Below are positions 33,983 through 42,610 of a DNA stretch of 64,000 bases, piece by piece (position 1 is the first letter of the stretch; the number at the start of each line of letters is the position of its first letter). The position numbers were made by a program, and so were the translations under genes. The notes beneath the pieces were generated by a model. That model was not told where the DNA came from and did not search any database. It saw only the letters and a list, made by a program, of their open reading frames with translations. This DNA is from Gammaproteobacteria bacterium. Lineage in GTDB: Bacteria; Pseudomonadota; Gammaproteobacteria; Steroidobacterales; Steroidobacteraceae. The DNA is taken from positions 1-64,000 of the forward strand of contig JADJHU010000014.1 of the NCBI GenBank assembly GCA_016707425.1, read 5' to 3'.

Positions 33983-34822
33983 ATGAAGACGGTACGCTTT
34001 CAGGGCAGTGGCGGCCTCACGCTCGCCGCTGACGTCGGCGGCGACCCCGCCTCGGTTCCGGTCATTCTCATGCACGGCGGCGGCCAGACCCGGCACTCCT
34101 GGGGAAGGGCCGCACGCGATCTCGTGGACGCGGGCTTTTACGTGATTTCGCTCGACCTGCGCGGGCACGGTGAAAGCGACTGGTCGCCAGGGGGCGACTA
34201 TTCCATGGATGCTTTCGTTGGCGATCTGTGTTCGGTGGTGGCGACATTGCCCTCTCCACCCGCGCTGGTCGGCGCCTCGCTCGGAGGTGCCACGAGCCTC
34301 CTCGCCGCAGGCGAGGGCCAGCTGTCTGCGCGCGCGCTCGTGCTCGTGGACCTCGTGCCGAAGATGGAACGCGAGGGTGCGCAGCGCATCGGCGAGTTCA
34401 TGCGTGCCAATCCGCATGGTTTCGCAGATCTCGAGGAGGTTGCCGATGCCGTCTCGCGATACATCTCGCACCGGCCACGACCCTCGAATATCGAAGGTCT
34501 GCGCCGGAACGTGCGCCTGCGCACCGATGGACGGCTCTACTGGCACTGGGATCCGAAGATCGCCGAAAACACGGGCCGCAGGGAACCGCCGACGGAATTC
34601 CTGCAGCGTCTCACACAGGCCGCCAGCCGTGTGCGGGTGCCGGCGATGCTCGTGCGCGGGAAACTGAGCGACGTGGTGAGTGAGGACGGCGTGGAGGATC
34701 TGCGCCGGTTGATCCCTCACGTCGAATTCGTCGACGTGGCGGGCGCCGGTCACATGGTTGCTGGCGACGACAACGATGCTTTCAACGATGCGGTGGAGGG
34801 CTTCCTGGCACGCCTGCGCTGA
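33983..34822 (+). CDS. Alpha/beta-fold hydrolase
   Basis: A 279-residue hydrolase. The oxyanion block is LMHGGGQTRHSW, the nucleophile elbow is GASLGG (serine), and the catalytic histidine is in GAGHMVAGDDND near the C terminus; an acid residue is expected near REGKLSD-like LVRGKLSDVV. No signal peptide, so cytoplasmic. This subfamily includes C-C hydrolases, haloperoxidase-like and epoxide hydrolase-like enzymes; the substrate cannot be assigned. The ATG at 33983 begins the conserved fold; longer upstream starts add non-homologous sequence. Confidence 0.85.
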   Translation: MKTVRFQGSGGLTLAADVGGDPASVPVILMHGGGQTRHSWGRAARDLVDAGFYVISLDLRGHGESDWSPGGDYSMDAFVGDLCSVVATLPSPPALVGASLGGATSLLAAGEGQLSARALVLVDLVPKMEREGAQRIGEFMRANPHGFADLEEVADAVSRYISHRPRPSNIEGLRRNVRLRTDGRLYWHWDPKIAENTGRREPPTEFLQRLTQAASRVRVPAMLVRGKLSDVVSEDGVEDLRRLIPHVEFVDVAGAGHMVAGDDNDAFNDAVEGFLARLR

Positions 34823-34926
34823 GCGCGTGCATCGTGCCGGGGCCCGGTCGCTGATCACGCTCGCAGGAGCATTGAGCGGGCGGCCGTGATGCGCATGGAC
34901 TGTCTGCGCAAGGAGAGTCTGGGCAG

Positions 34927-36216
34927 ATGAACGCGGTGGACCAGAGCGCGCGAGACGCGGGGGACGGTGGGACGACACGATCCCGGCCCGGGGGTCCGGC
35001 TGCACTGGGGCCGCCCCGCAGCCTGGAAGCGAAGCTCCTGCGGCGCCTGCTCGCACATCTCGGCCATCCTCCGATCGAGTTCGTGCTCTGGAATGGCGAG
35101 CGGGTGGACGCCGCGCCGCCCGGCACGGAGATCGTCGGGCGCCTGCGCATCGCGGATCGTGGCACGCTCTACGGGCTGATTTCCGATCCACAGGTGCGCT
35201 TCGGTGATGCCTGGAGCGAAGGACGCATCGAGATCGAGGGTGATCTCGTCCAGGTCATCGAGGCCGTCTTCCGCAGCGTGAGGCATGCAGGCGAGCAGGG
35301 CTCGGGGCTGCGCAGGCTCGCCGGGTCGCTGCACCGGCCCAGGCGCAATACGCTCGCGGGCTCGCGCGAAAACATCCACGCGCACTACGACATCGGCAAT
35401 GACTTCTACGCCCTGTGGCTGGGTGAGACCATGGCGTACACCTGTGCCTATTATCCGACTCCCGAAGCGACGCTCGACGAGGCGCAGTTCGCGAAGATGC
35501 ACCACGTCTGCCGGAAGCTCTGGCTGCGGCCGGGCGAAACGGTGGTCGAGGCGGGCTGCGGCTGGGGAGCGCTCGCGCTGCACATGGCGCGCCACTATGG
35601 CGTCAAGGTGCGCGCCTTCAATATTTCGCACGAACAGATCGTCTTTGCACGCGAGCGCGCACGGCGCGAGGGGCTCGCCTCGCAGGTGGAGTACATCGAG
35701 GACGACTATCGCAACATCCGCGGGCGCTACGATGCCTTCGTCTCGGTCGGGATGCTGGAGCACGTCGGCACGGAACACTACGCCGGTCTCGGTCGTGTGG
35801 CGGCGGAGTGCCTGCCGAGCCACGGGCGCGGTCTCATCCACTCCATCGGGCGCAACCGCCCCGGACGGCTCCATCCGTGGATCGAGAAGCGCATCTTTCC
35901 GGGGGCCTACCCGCCGTCGCTCGCTGAGATGAGCGAGATCTTCGAGCCCCAGGAACTCTCGGTGCTCGATGTCGAGAATCTGCGCCTGCATTACGCGCGC
36001 ACACTTGCGCACTGGCAGGCGCTCTTCGAGGCAAACGTCGGGCGCGTGCGTACCATGTTTGACGAGAAGTTCGTCCGCATGTGGCGGCTGTATCTCGCCG
36101 GCTCGATCGCGAGTTTCACGACCGGCGGTCTGCAGCTGTTCCAGGTGGTGTTCGCACCGCAGGACAACAACGATATCCCCTGGACGCGGGCGCACCTCTA
36201 CGAACCTTCGGGCTGA
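34927..36216 (+). CDS. Cyclopropane-fatty-acyl-phospholipid synthase-like methyltransferase
   Basis: A 429-residue SAM-dependent enzyme of the CFA synthase class. It has an N-terminal helical and SCP-like region (GLISDPQVRFGDAWSEGRIE) and the lipid-binding motif HYDIGNDFYALWLGETMAYT. The SAM site VEAGCGWGALALHMA and the catalytic-domain block IFPGAYPPSL follow. CFA synthases add a methylene to phospholipid double bonds; relatives make 10-methyl or furan fatty acids. AAGGAGAG precedes the ATG. The flavoprotein gene begins 6 nt downstream, so the two enzymes may act on the same lipid. Confidence 0.9.
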   Translation: MNAVDQSARDAGDGGTTRSRPGGPAALGPPRSLEAKLLRRLLAHLGHPPIEFVLWNGERVDAAPPGTEIVGRLRIADRGTLYGLISDPQVRFGDAWSEGRIEIEGDLVQVIEAVFRSVRHAGEQGSGLRRLAGSLHRPRRNTLAGSRENIHAHYDIGNDFYALWLGETMAYTCAYYPTPEATLDEAQFAKMHHVCRKLWLRPGETVVEAGCGWGALALHMARHYGVKVRAFNISHEQIVFARERARREGLASQVEYIEDDYRNIRGRYDAFVSVGMLEHVGTEHYAGLGRVAAECLPSHGRGLIHSIGRNRPGRLHPWIEKRIFPGAYPPSLAEMSEIFEPQELSVLDVENLRLHYARTLAHWQALFEANVGRVRTMFDEKFVRMWRLYLAGSIASFTTGGLQLFQVVFAPQDNNDIPWTRAHLYEPSG

Positions 36217-36222
36217 GTTGTC

Positions 36223-37233
36223 ATGCAGTCCTGCGAGATCCTGATCGTTGGAGGCGGACCCGCAGGCTCGAGCGCCGCGTGGCGGCTGGCGCGCGCGGGG
36301 CGCGACGTCCTGGTGCTCGATCGCGAGGCCTTCCCGCGCCTGAAGATCTGTGCGGGCTGGATCACGCCTGAGGTGGTGCGGGATCTCGAGATCGACATCG
36401 CCCGCTATCCGCACCGCTTCCTCACCTTCCAGCGACTGCACTTTCATTTCAGGGGGCTCGGTCTCCGCGTGCCCTGCGTGCAGCACTCGATCCGTCGCTG
36501 CGAGTTCGATGCCTGGCTGCTCGAACGTTCCGGAGCACGGGTGGTGCGCCACAACGTGCGCCACGTCGTACGCGAGGGCGACGGCTACGTGGTGGACGAT
36601 GCGTTTCGCTGCCGTTATCTCATCGGCGCCGGCGGCACGAGCTGTCCTGTCTATCGCAACCTCTTCCGGGAGGTGAACCCGCGGGTGCGCGAGCTGCAGA
36701 CCGTCACGTTCGAGCACGAGCTGCCCTACGAATGGCGCGATCCGAATTGTCATCTCTGGTTCTTCGAGGGAGGACTGCCGGGCTATGCCTGGTATGTGCC
36801 GAAGGCGCAGGGCTGGCTGAATGTCGGCGTGGGCGGCATGGCGACCCGCCTCAAGACCCAGGGTGAGGACATCAAGGTCCACTGGGCGCGCTTCGCGGCA
36901 CGGCTCGAGCGGCATCTGGCGCCAGGCGCCGATTACGAACCCGCCGGCTACAGCTACTACCTGCGAGGGCCGCTGCAGGTCGTGCAGCTCGACGGGGCCT
37001 TTCTCGCGGGCGATGCGGCCGGGCTCGCCACGCGTGATCTCTGCGAGGGCATTGGCCCCGCCGTGCGCAGCGGACTGCGTGCAGCGGACGCCATCCTCGA
37101 GGGGAGGCCCTACCGGCTCGAGGATGTCACGGGAGCGAGCCTTGGCGGCGGGCTCGTGAGCCGGCTGCTCGACTGGGCGTTCACGCGGGGTGCGGGCGCG
37201 CCGGCGGGCGTCATGCGGCCGATCTCGCGATAA
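36223..37233 (+). CDS. FAD-dependent oxidoreductase, geranylgeranyl-reductase family
   Basis: A 336-residue flavoprotein. The FAD-binding motif is VGGGPAGSSAAWRLA at residues 9-23, followed by DREAFPRLKICAGW (the conserved P-R-x-K-x-C-A/G block) and a second FAD motif FLAGDAAGLATRDLCEGIG near the C terminus. The family reduces isoprenoid or other lipid double bonds, or oxidises aromatic compounds. Pairing with a CFA-like methyltransferase suggests modification of a membrane lipid. Its substrate is unknown. Confidence 0.85.
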   Translation: MQSCEILIVGGGPAGSSAAWRLARAGRDVLVLDREAFPRLKICAGWITPEVVRDLEIDIARYPHRFLTFQRLHFHFRGLGLRVPCVQHSIRRCEFDAWLLERSGARVVRHNVRHVVREGDGYVVDDAFRCRYLIGAGGTSCPVYRNLFREVNPRVRELQTVTFEHELPYEWRDPNCHLWFFEGGLPGYAWYVPKAQGWLNVGVGGMATRLKTQGEDIKVHWARFAARLERHLAPGADYEPAGYSYYLRGPLQVVQLDGAFLAGDAAGLATRDLCEGIGPAVRSGLRAADAILEGRPYRLEDVTGASLGGGLVSRLLDWAFTRGAGAPAGVMRPISR

Positions 37234-37244
37234 GCGGGCGTGCG

Positions 37245-37331
37245 CACCGTCTCATCGACGCCGCGCGCGTTGATGTCGGCGACGACCACTGCGGCGCTCT
37301 CGGCGCAGAACGGTCTGGTGGCTTGCCCGTA
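37245..37331 (-). pseudogene. Remnant of a short-chain dehydrogenase N-terminal region
   Basis: On the minus strand this stretch encodes GQATRPFCAESAAVVVADIN followed by ARGVDETV, which closely resembles the second helix and strand of a Rossmann-fold short-chain dehydrogenase (consensus GRA-x-A-x-x-FAAEGAAVVVADIN). The glycine-rich TGxxxGIG loop before it and the catalytic YxxxK after it are missing, so it is not functional. It lies between the flavoprotein and the LuxR gene at the left border of the molybdenum-enzyme region. Confidence 0.5.
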
Positions 37332-37374
37332 GAGCGGGCCGGAACGATGATGCGCCATCGCCTGATTTCCGCCC

Positions 37375-38499
37375 ATGACGCAGGACTTCGAAGCGCTGCT
37401 GGAATCCATCTACGAGGGTCCCTTTGAGGCGGTGCCCTGGGCCTCCTTCGCCGCCCGTCTGGGCCAGCGGCTGGACGCTCCGCATCTGGGCCTGTTCATC
37501 TCGCGGATTCAGGACCCCGGCGGCACCACGATGCTGATCAGGACGCCGGATACGGAGTGGGGTGACCTGAACGAGGCCGGATTCTTTCTCCGTTACATCG
37601 CTCTCGATCCCTTCGTCGGATTGCCGCTGAGCGTTCCGATGGCGCTCGACGATCTGCTATCCCGTGAACAACTCAAGAGCAACGAGTACTACCTTCGACA
37701 CCTGAAGCCGATGAATATCGCCCATGCTCTGGGCATGGACCTGAGGCTCGAGGATGGCCTTGAACTCCGACTGCGCGTCGCACGCGAACACGAACGACGT
37801 GCTTTCGACATCGAGGACAAGGCCCTGTGCCGGCGGCTGGCCCCGCACCTGCAGCGCGCGCTCAAGGTGTTCTCGGCCATGCAGCGCTTCGAATCGCTGC
37901 AGGCGACCTGCTCGAGTCTGACCGAGCAGGTGACGGGTGGCGTGATCCTGCTCGGCGCTCGCGGCGAAGTGATGCACGCCAACCAGGCCGCGTGGGAGCT
38001 CTTCTCCAGCGGGACGCTGAAACTGCGTGACGGCACGCTGCATCTCGAAGACCGGGAGATCCGGGAGAAGCTGAGCCGCATCATCGAGGCGGCGGCGAGA
38101 CCGCAGGACCCTCTCGCGCCCGGCATGGTGTCGGTGCTGCGCGTGGAGCAATGCGGCGGAACCGCGCCGCTCAGCCTTCTCGTACGTGTGCTGCCTGCGC
38201 TCGTCGGGGGCAGGGGCGCACCGGCGCTGATGGTTCTGATCACCAGAGTTGGCGACAGGAGCACCGTGCCTGCGGAACTGATCGCGCAGGTATTCGGGTT
38301 GACCCGGACGGAGGCGATCGTGGTCAGCTGCCTCGCCGACGGCGATACAGTGGAGGAGATCGCCACGAACCTTGGCATGTCCATGCATACGGTGCGCGCC
38401 CACCTGCGCTCGATCTTCGACAAAACGGGGGTGAGCAAGCAGACCGAACTGATCCGACGAGTGCTGACCGCCGTACCCGTGCTGACGAAGCGGACCTGA
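37375..38499 (+). CDS. LuxR-type transcriptional regulator
   Basis: A 374-residue regulator. A PAS/GAF-like sensory region occupies about 1-290 and includes a PAS-like block near residues 185-215 (VILLGARGEVMHANQAAWEL). A C-terminal LuxR helix-turn-helix follows at about 305-370 (FGLTRTEAIVVSCLADG, EIATNLGMSMHTVRAHLRSI). No phosphoacceptor receiver domain is present, so it probably senses a small molecule directly. It lies immediately upstream of, and on the same strand as, the molybdenum-enzyme operon, so it is the obvious candidate regulator of that operon. Confidence 0.87.
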   Translation: MTQDFEALLESIYEGPFEAVPWASFAARLGQRLDAPHLGLFISRIQDPGGTTMLIRTPDTEWGDLNEAGFFLRYIALDPFVGLPLSVPMALDDLLSREQLKSNEYYLRHLKPMNIAHALGMDLRLEDGLELRLRVAREHERRAFDIEDKALCRRLAPHLQRALKVFSAMQRFESLQATCSSLTEQVTGGVILLGARGEVMHANQAAWELFSSGTLKLRDGTLHLEDREIREKLSRIIEAAARPQDPLAPGMVSVLRVEQCGGTAPLSLLVRVLPALVGGRGAPALMVLITRVGDRSTVPAELIAQVFGLTRTEAIVVSCLADGDTVEEIATNLGMSMHTVRAHLRSIFDKTGVSKQTELIRRVLTAVPVLTKRT

Positions 38500-38647
38500 G
38501 CGGATTCGCGGAAGCCGGAGGTCCCTGCCGCCGCGATGTAGTCAATTTTAGCGATGCCTCCGGAGCCGGGGGCACATACGATGATCGCGGAATTTCTTTC
38601 CCGTGGCACGCTGAACGCGCTGCTGGACCCGGTGAGGAGCTGACCCG
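38500..38647 (+). promoter_or_regulatory. Upstream region of the molybdenum-enzyme operon
   Basis: The 148-bp gap between the LuxR gene and the beta-subunit gene has an AT-rich patch (GTCAATTTTAGC near 38541-38552) and the inverted repeat CCGGAGG (38515-38521) / CCTCCGG (38557-38563). The second arm overlaps the 8-bp palindrome CTCCGGAG (38558-38565). It plausibly holds the operon promoter and a regulator site. I cannot place -35/-10 elements with confidence. Confidence 0.4.
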
Positions 38648-39673
38648 ATGTTGCAGCGCCAGCTTGCGATGGTGATGGATCTGAACAAGTGTGTGGGGTG
38701 TCACACGTGTTCGCTGGCGTGCAAGCAGCTGTGGACTGGGGATGAGGGCCGTGAGCACATGTGGTGGAACACGGTGAACACGATGCCGGGTCGCGGGACG
38801 CCGCGGGACTGGGAGGGGCTTGGGGGGGGATTTGACGCTCAGGGGCAGGCGCGTGCGGGGCGGATTCCGAGGCGTGGGGAATTTGGCGAGGCGTGGGAGT
38901 TCAATCACCGGGAGGTATTTTTCGGCGGGCGGGGTCGGGACGTGCAGCTACGGGTGCAGGGGGAGGCGCCGCAGTGGGGTCCGAACTGGGACGAGGACCA
39001 GGGTGGCGGGGAGTATCCGAACTCGTTTTATTTTTACCTGCCACGCATCTGCAATCACTGCACGCACCCGGCGTGTCTGGAGGCCTGTCCGCGTCGGGCG
39101 ATTTTCAAGCGCCAGGAGGACGGGATCGTTCTGGTGGACGAGGACCGCTGCAAGGGGTATCGGTTCTGCATGGAGGCGTGTCCGTACAAGAAGATCTATT
39201 TCAATGCGGAGCGGGGGGTGGCGAACAAGTGCATTCTGTGCCTGCCGCGGGTCGAGAAGGGGGTGGCGACGGCGTGTGCACGGCAGTGTCCTGGACGGGT
39301 GCGTTTCTTCGGGTTCCGGGATGACGAGGGCTCGGCGGTGTACCGGCTGGTGGAGCGCTGGAAGGTGGCGGTGCCGCTGCACCCGGAGTACGGGACGGGG
39401 CCGAATGTGTTCTACATTCCGCCGCTGGCGCCTGCGGCGCTCAACGAGCGGGGCGAGTTCGACCCGCGGCGCAGTCGCATTCCGGAGGACTACCTGCGTT
39501 CGCTGTTCGGGCAGGCGGGGCTGGACGCCCTCGCCACGCTCGCTGCCGAGATGAAGAAGACCAGGGCGGGGGAGAGCTCCGAGCTCATCGAGACGCTCGT
39601 GTCGATCGACTGGAGCGACATGTTCGGGGGCTTCGATCGGGATCCATCGACCATCCGCTGGGTGAAGAGCTGA
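38648..39673 (+). CDS. Iron-sulfur beta subunit of a type II DMSO-reductase-family dehydrogenase (EbdB/DdhB/S25dB-like)
   Basis: A 341-residue electron-transfer subunit. Cysteine groups for four clusters are visible: CVGCHTCSLACK (residues 17-28), CNHCTHPACLEACP (around 137-150), CKGYRFCMEACP with a non-Cys at one position (typical of a 3Fe-4S or modified site), and CILCLPRVEKGVATACARQCP. The lead PGRGTPRDWEGLGGGFDAQG is typical of ethylbenzene dehydrogenase, dimethylsulfide dehydrogenase and steroid C25 dehydrogenase beta subunits. GGTGAGGAG precedes the ATG. Codon choice is odd: leucine is almost all CTG/CTT and CTC is absent until about 39440, whereas neighbours use CTC heavily. This suggests separate ancestry. 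Confidence 0.88.
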   Translation: MLQRQLAMVMDLNKCVGCHTCSLACKQLWTGDEGREHMWWNTVNTMPGRGTPRDWEGLGGGFDAQGQARAGRIPRRGEFGEAWEFNHREVFFGGRGRDVQLRVQGEAPQWGPNWDEDQGGGEYPNSFYFYLPRICNHCTHPACLEACPRRAIFKRQEDGIVLVDEDRCKGYRFCMEACPYKKIYFNAERGVANKCILCLPRVEKGVATACARQCPGRVRFFGFRDDEGSAVYRLVERWKVAVPLHPEYGTGPNVFYIPPLAPAALNERGEFDPRRSRIPEDYLRSLFGQAGLDALATLAAEMKKTRAGESSELIETLVSIDWSDMFGGFDRDPSTIRWVKS

Positions 39674-39760
39674 GCGCAGGGGGGCTGAGGGGATGGGCAA
39701 GGCAACGGAGACGGGTGAGCCGGCCACCCTTACGCGCCGCGAGGCCTGCAGCTCTCGGGA

Positions 39761-42607
39761 GTGGCGGTCGGGGCGGGTGCGCTCGGCGCGGCGGGGGTTT
39801 CCGGCTGTGGACCGCGGGCGGGACAGGGGGCAGCGGGGACCTACAAGGGGGCGCTGCGGGATGAGCCGCTACCGGAGGGGGAGGATTTTCTCAGTCGTTA
39901 CCGGCGGCGCTGGACGTGGGACTACACGGCGCGCAGCACGCATTTCAACAACTGTGCCTACCAGGCGCACTGTGCCTTCGAGGTGTACGTGCGCGACGGG
40001 CGGGTCATCCGCGAGGAGCAGGCGGCCACCTACACCACGAAGCGCCGTGGGCTTCCGGATGCGAACCCCCGGGGCTGCCAGAAGGGCTGCGGGTACAGCG
40101 AACTCATGCAGGGGCCGGCGCGGCTGACGAAGCCGCTGAAGCGCCAGGGTGAGCGCGGCACGGGGCAGTGGCAGGAAGTGTCCTGGGAGCAGGCGATCGG
40201 GGAGATCGCCGACAAGGTCGTCGAGGTGCTCGCCCGGGAGGGCTCGAACTCCCTCGTGATGGACATCGGCACCAATGCCTGCGCGGTCACTGCCTTCGGT
40301 GCGGCGATGCAACTCGCGGATGCCACCGATTGCGTGCTGCTCGATATCACGGCGGAAATCGGGGATGACATGCAGGGCGCGGCCGTAACCTACGGCTCGA
40401 TCTATCAGGCGCGCTCGGCCGATGAGTATTTTCACTCCGATCTCGTGCTCTGCTGGAGCGGGAATCCGGCGTACACGCAGATTCCGAACTTTCACTTCCT
40501 GACGGAGGCTCGCTACCGGGGCACGCGTTTCGTCGTGATCTCGCCGGACTACAACGCCACGGCGATGCATGCGGATTACTGGGTGCCGGTGCGCCCCGGG
40601 ACGGACGCGGCGCTGGCGCTGGCGATTGCCCGCGAGCTCATCGAGGGCAAGCGCCACGACGAGGCGCTGCTGCGCGAGCAGACGGACCTGCCGGTGCTGG
40701 TGCGCAGGGACACGGGGCGCTTCCTGCGCGAGAGCGATCTGAAGAAGAAAGGCTCGGACGAGCAGCTCTACTGCTGGGATGAGGTGAGGAATCGTCTGCA
40801 GGCGGTCTCCACCGAGACCCTCGCGCTCGGGGACCTTCGCCCCGCCCTCGAGGGGCGCTTCGAGGTCGAGACGCTCTCTGGCACCGTGAGCGTGGAACCG
40901 GCCTTCGAGCGGCTCAAGGCGCATGTGGCGCCCTATACGCCGGAGGCGGCGAGCGTCCTGTGCGGCACGCCGGCGCCGGTCATCCGCGAGCTTGCCCGCA
41001 TGCTGGGCGAGGCACGCGCTGCGTGCAACGTCGAGACGCTCGCGCTCGGCAAGTTTCACCATGGCGATGCCATGATGCGCGCGCAGATCCTCGTCTTCGT
41101 GCTCGCCGGACACCTCGGGCGCAAGGGCGCCGGCTGGACGGCCATGGCCGATGCAGCCCCCGATGCAGTCGGTACGGCCTTTGGCATGCGCCGCGCGCGC
41201 AAGGTCGCGTCGAAGCTCGATCGGCGTCAGTGGTATGAGCTCATTCGCGATCAGGTGCTGGGGCGACCGGTCTCGCGGCGCACGCTGCAAGGCCTCTCGG
41301 AAGGCTGGGTCGATGCCCGGTTCGCGACCAATGCGACCCTGTTCTGGAACGTTCACGGCGGAGTGTCGGAGGTGAGCACGCGTCACTGGGACGAAGCGCT
41401 GCCGCGCCCGCCTGCAGAGTATGTCGAGCAGTCCCTCGCCAGGGGCTGGCAGCTGCTGGAGCCACCGAAGGAGCACACGCCGAAGATCTTCTTCCAGATT
41501 GCCGGCAACGTGTTGCGTCGGGTGCGAGCCTCCCAGAAGCTGCGCGAGGTCCTGTGGCCCAAACTCGAACTCGTGGTGGTGACCGATGTGCGCATGAGCA
41601 CGACGGCGCGCGAGGCGGACTACTTCCTGCCGGTTGCCGGCTTCTATGAAAAGCCGAACGTCGCCTACTACACCGGCTCCATGCTGAATACCTGCGCGGC
41701 CAAGGCCGTGGTGGCGCCGCTCGATGACTCGAAGGACGAGTGGGAAATCTACTGGTTGCTTTCCGACGAGATCCAGAAACGCGCCAGGGCCCGGGGACTC
41801 GCGACCTTCCGGGATCGTCGCGGAGAGACGCGGCGCTTCGGGGACTTCCTCGACACCTACACGCTGGGTGGTAAGCTCGGCCGCAAGGACGTGGAGAAAC
41901 TCTGCAAGCGCTTCATCGAGGACTCGACCAATCTCGGCGGGGTGAGCTGGGAGGAGATCAGCCAGCGCACCTACGCACCGATGCGCAGCCAGGGCCGTGG
42001 ACCGGGCAACGGTTCGGCCACCGACTGGACCGAGGAGGAGACGGTGACGCCTTTCCTCCGGCACACGCTCGACAAGCAGCCCTGGCCTACGCTCAGCGCC
42101 CGCGTGCAGTTCTACATCGATCATCCCTGGTATCTCGAGCTCGGAGAGGAGCTCCCGGCCTTCAAGGAGCCGCCGAAGGCCGGGGGCGATCATCCGCTGA
42201 CGCTCAGCGGCGGACACACGCGCTGGAGCGTGCACGCCCTGCAGCGGTCCGATCCGCTGATGCTGCGCCTGCAGCGCGGCGAGCCCTGTCTCTACATGTC
42301 GGTCGAGGATGCCCGATCGCGCGGGATCGGGGACTGGGATCGCGTCGAGGTGTTCAATGACGTCGGGCGCTTCCGCGTGCGCGTGAAGATCTCGCCTGCG
42401 ATGCGTCCGGGGATGCTCATGCACTATCACGCCTGGGAGGACTACCAGTACGAGGGCGGGATTGGGAGCCGGGTGGTCGCTGCAAGTCCGATCAACCCGG
42501 TGGAACTCGCGGGCGGCCAGGCGTTTCTCACGTCCATGGCTTCGATGCGGCAACCGGGCATGAGCGATCGCGATACGAGGGTCGACGTGCGGCGCCTGGA
42601 GCGCTGA
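39761..42607 (+). CDS. Molybdopterin catalytic alpha subunit, type II DMSO-reductase family (EbdA/S25dA-like), Tat leader frameshifted
   Basis: The 948-residue open frame starts at a GTG. The N-terminal Fe-S (FS0) ligands are HFNNC, AHC and PRGCQKGCGY. The pocket motif ITAEIGDDMQGAAVTYG supplies the aspartate that should ligate molybdenum in type II enzymes. These enzymes hydroxylate C-H bonds with water or oxidise sulfur compounds in the periplasm. The true start is probably the ATG at 39693, after GAGGGG. It gives a Tat leader with TRRE, but one C is missing at 39746; adding it joins LTRREAL to QLSGVAVGAGALG. As read, the leader is broken and export would fail. It is separated from the beta gene by 19 nt. 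Confidence 0.88.
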   Translation: MAVGAGALGAAGVSGCGPRAGQGAAGTYKGALRDEPLPEGEDFLSRYRRRWTWDYTARSTHFNNCAYQAHCAFEVYVRDGRVIREEQAATYTTKRRGLPDANPRGCQKGCGYSELMQGPARLTKPLKRQGERGTGQWQEVSWEQAIGEIADKVVEVLAREGSNSLVMDIGTNACAVTAFGAAMQLADATDCVLLDITAEIGDDMQGAAVTYGSIYQARSADEYFHSDLVLCWSGNPAYTQIPNFHFLTEARYRGTRFVVISPDYNATAMHADYWVPVRPGTDAALALAIARELIEGKRHDEALLREQTDLPVLVRRDTGRFLRESDLKKKGSDEQLYCWDEVRNRLQAVSTETLALGDLRPALEGRFEVETLSGTVSVEPAFERLKAHVAPYTPEAASVLCGTPAPVIRELARMLGEARAACNVETLALGKFHHGDAMMRAQILVFVLAGHLGRKGAGWTAMADAAPDAVGTAFGMRRARKVASKLDRRQWYELIRDQVLGRPVSRRTLQGLSEGWVDARFATNATLFWNVHGGVSEVSTRHWDEALPRPPAEYVEQSLARGWQLLEPPKEHTPKIFFQIAGNVLRRVRASQKLREVLWPKLELVVVTDVRMSTTAREADYFLPVAGFYEKPNVAYYTGSMLNTCAAKAVVAPLDDSKDEWEIYWLLSDEIQKRARARGLATFRDRRGETRRFGDFLDTYTLGGKLGRKDVEKLCKRFIEDSTNLGGVSWEEISQRTYAPMRSQGRGPGNGSATDWTEEETVTPFLRHTLDKQPWPTLSARVQFYIDHPWYLELGEELPAFKEPPKAGGDHPLTLSGGHTRWSVHALQRSDPLMLRLQRGEPCLYMSVEDARSRGIGDWDRVEVFNDVGRFRVRVKISPAMRPGMLMHYHAWEDYQYEGGIGSRVVAASPINPVELAGGQAFLTSMASMRQPGMSDRDTRVDVRRLER

Positions 42608-42610
42608 TCG

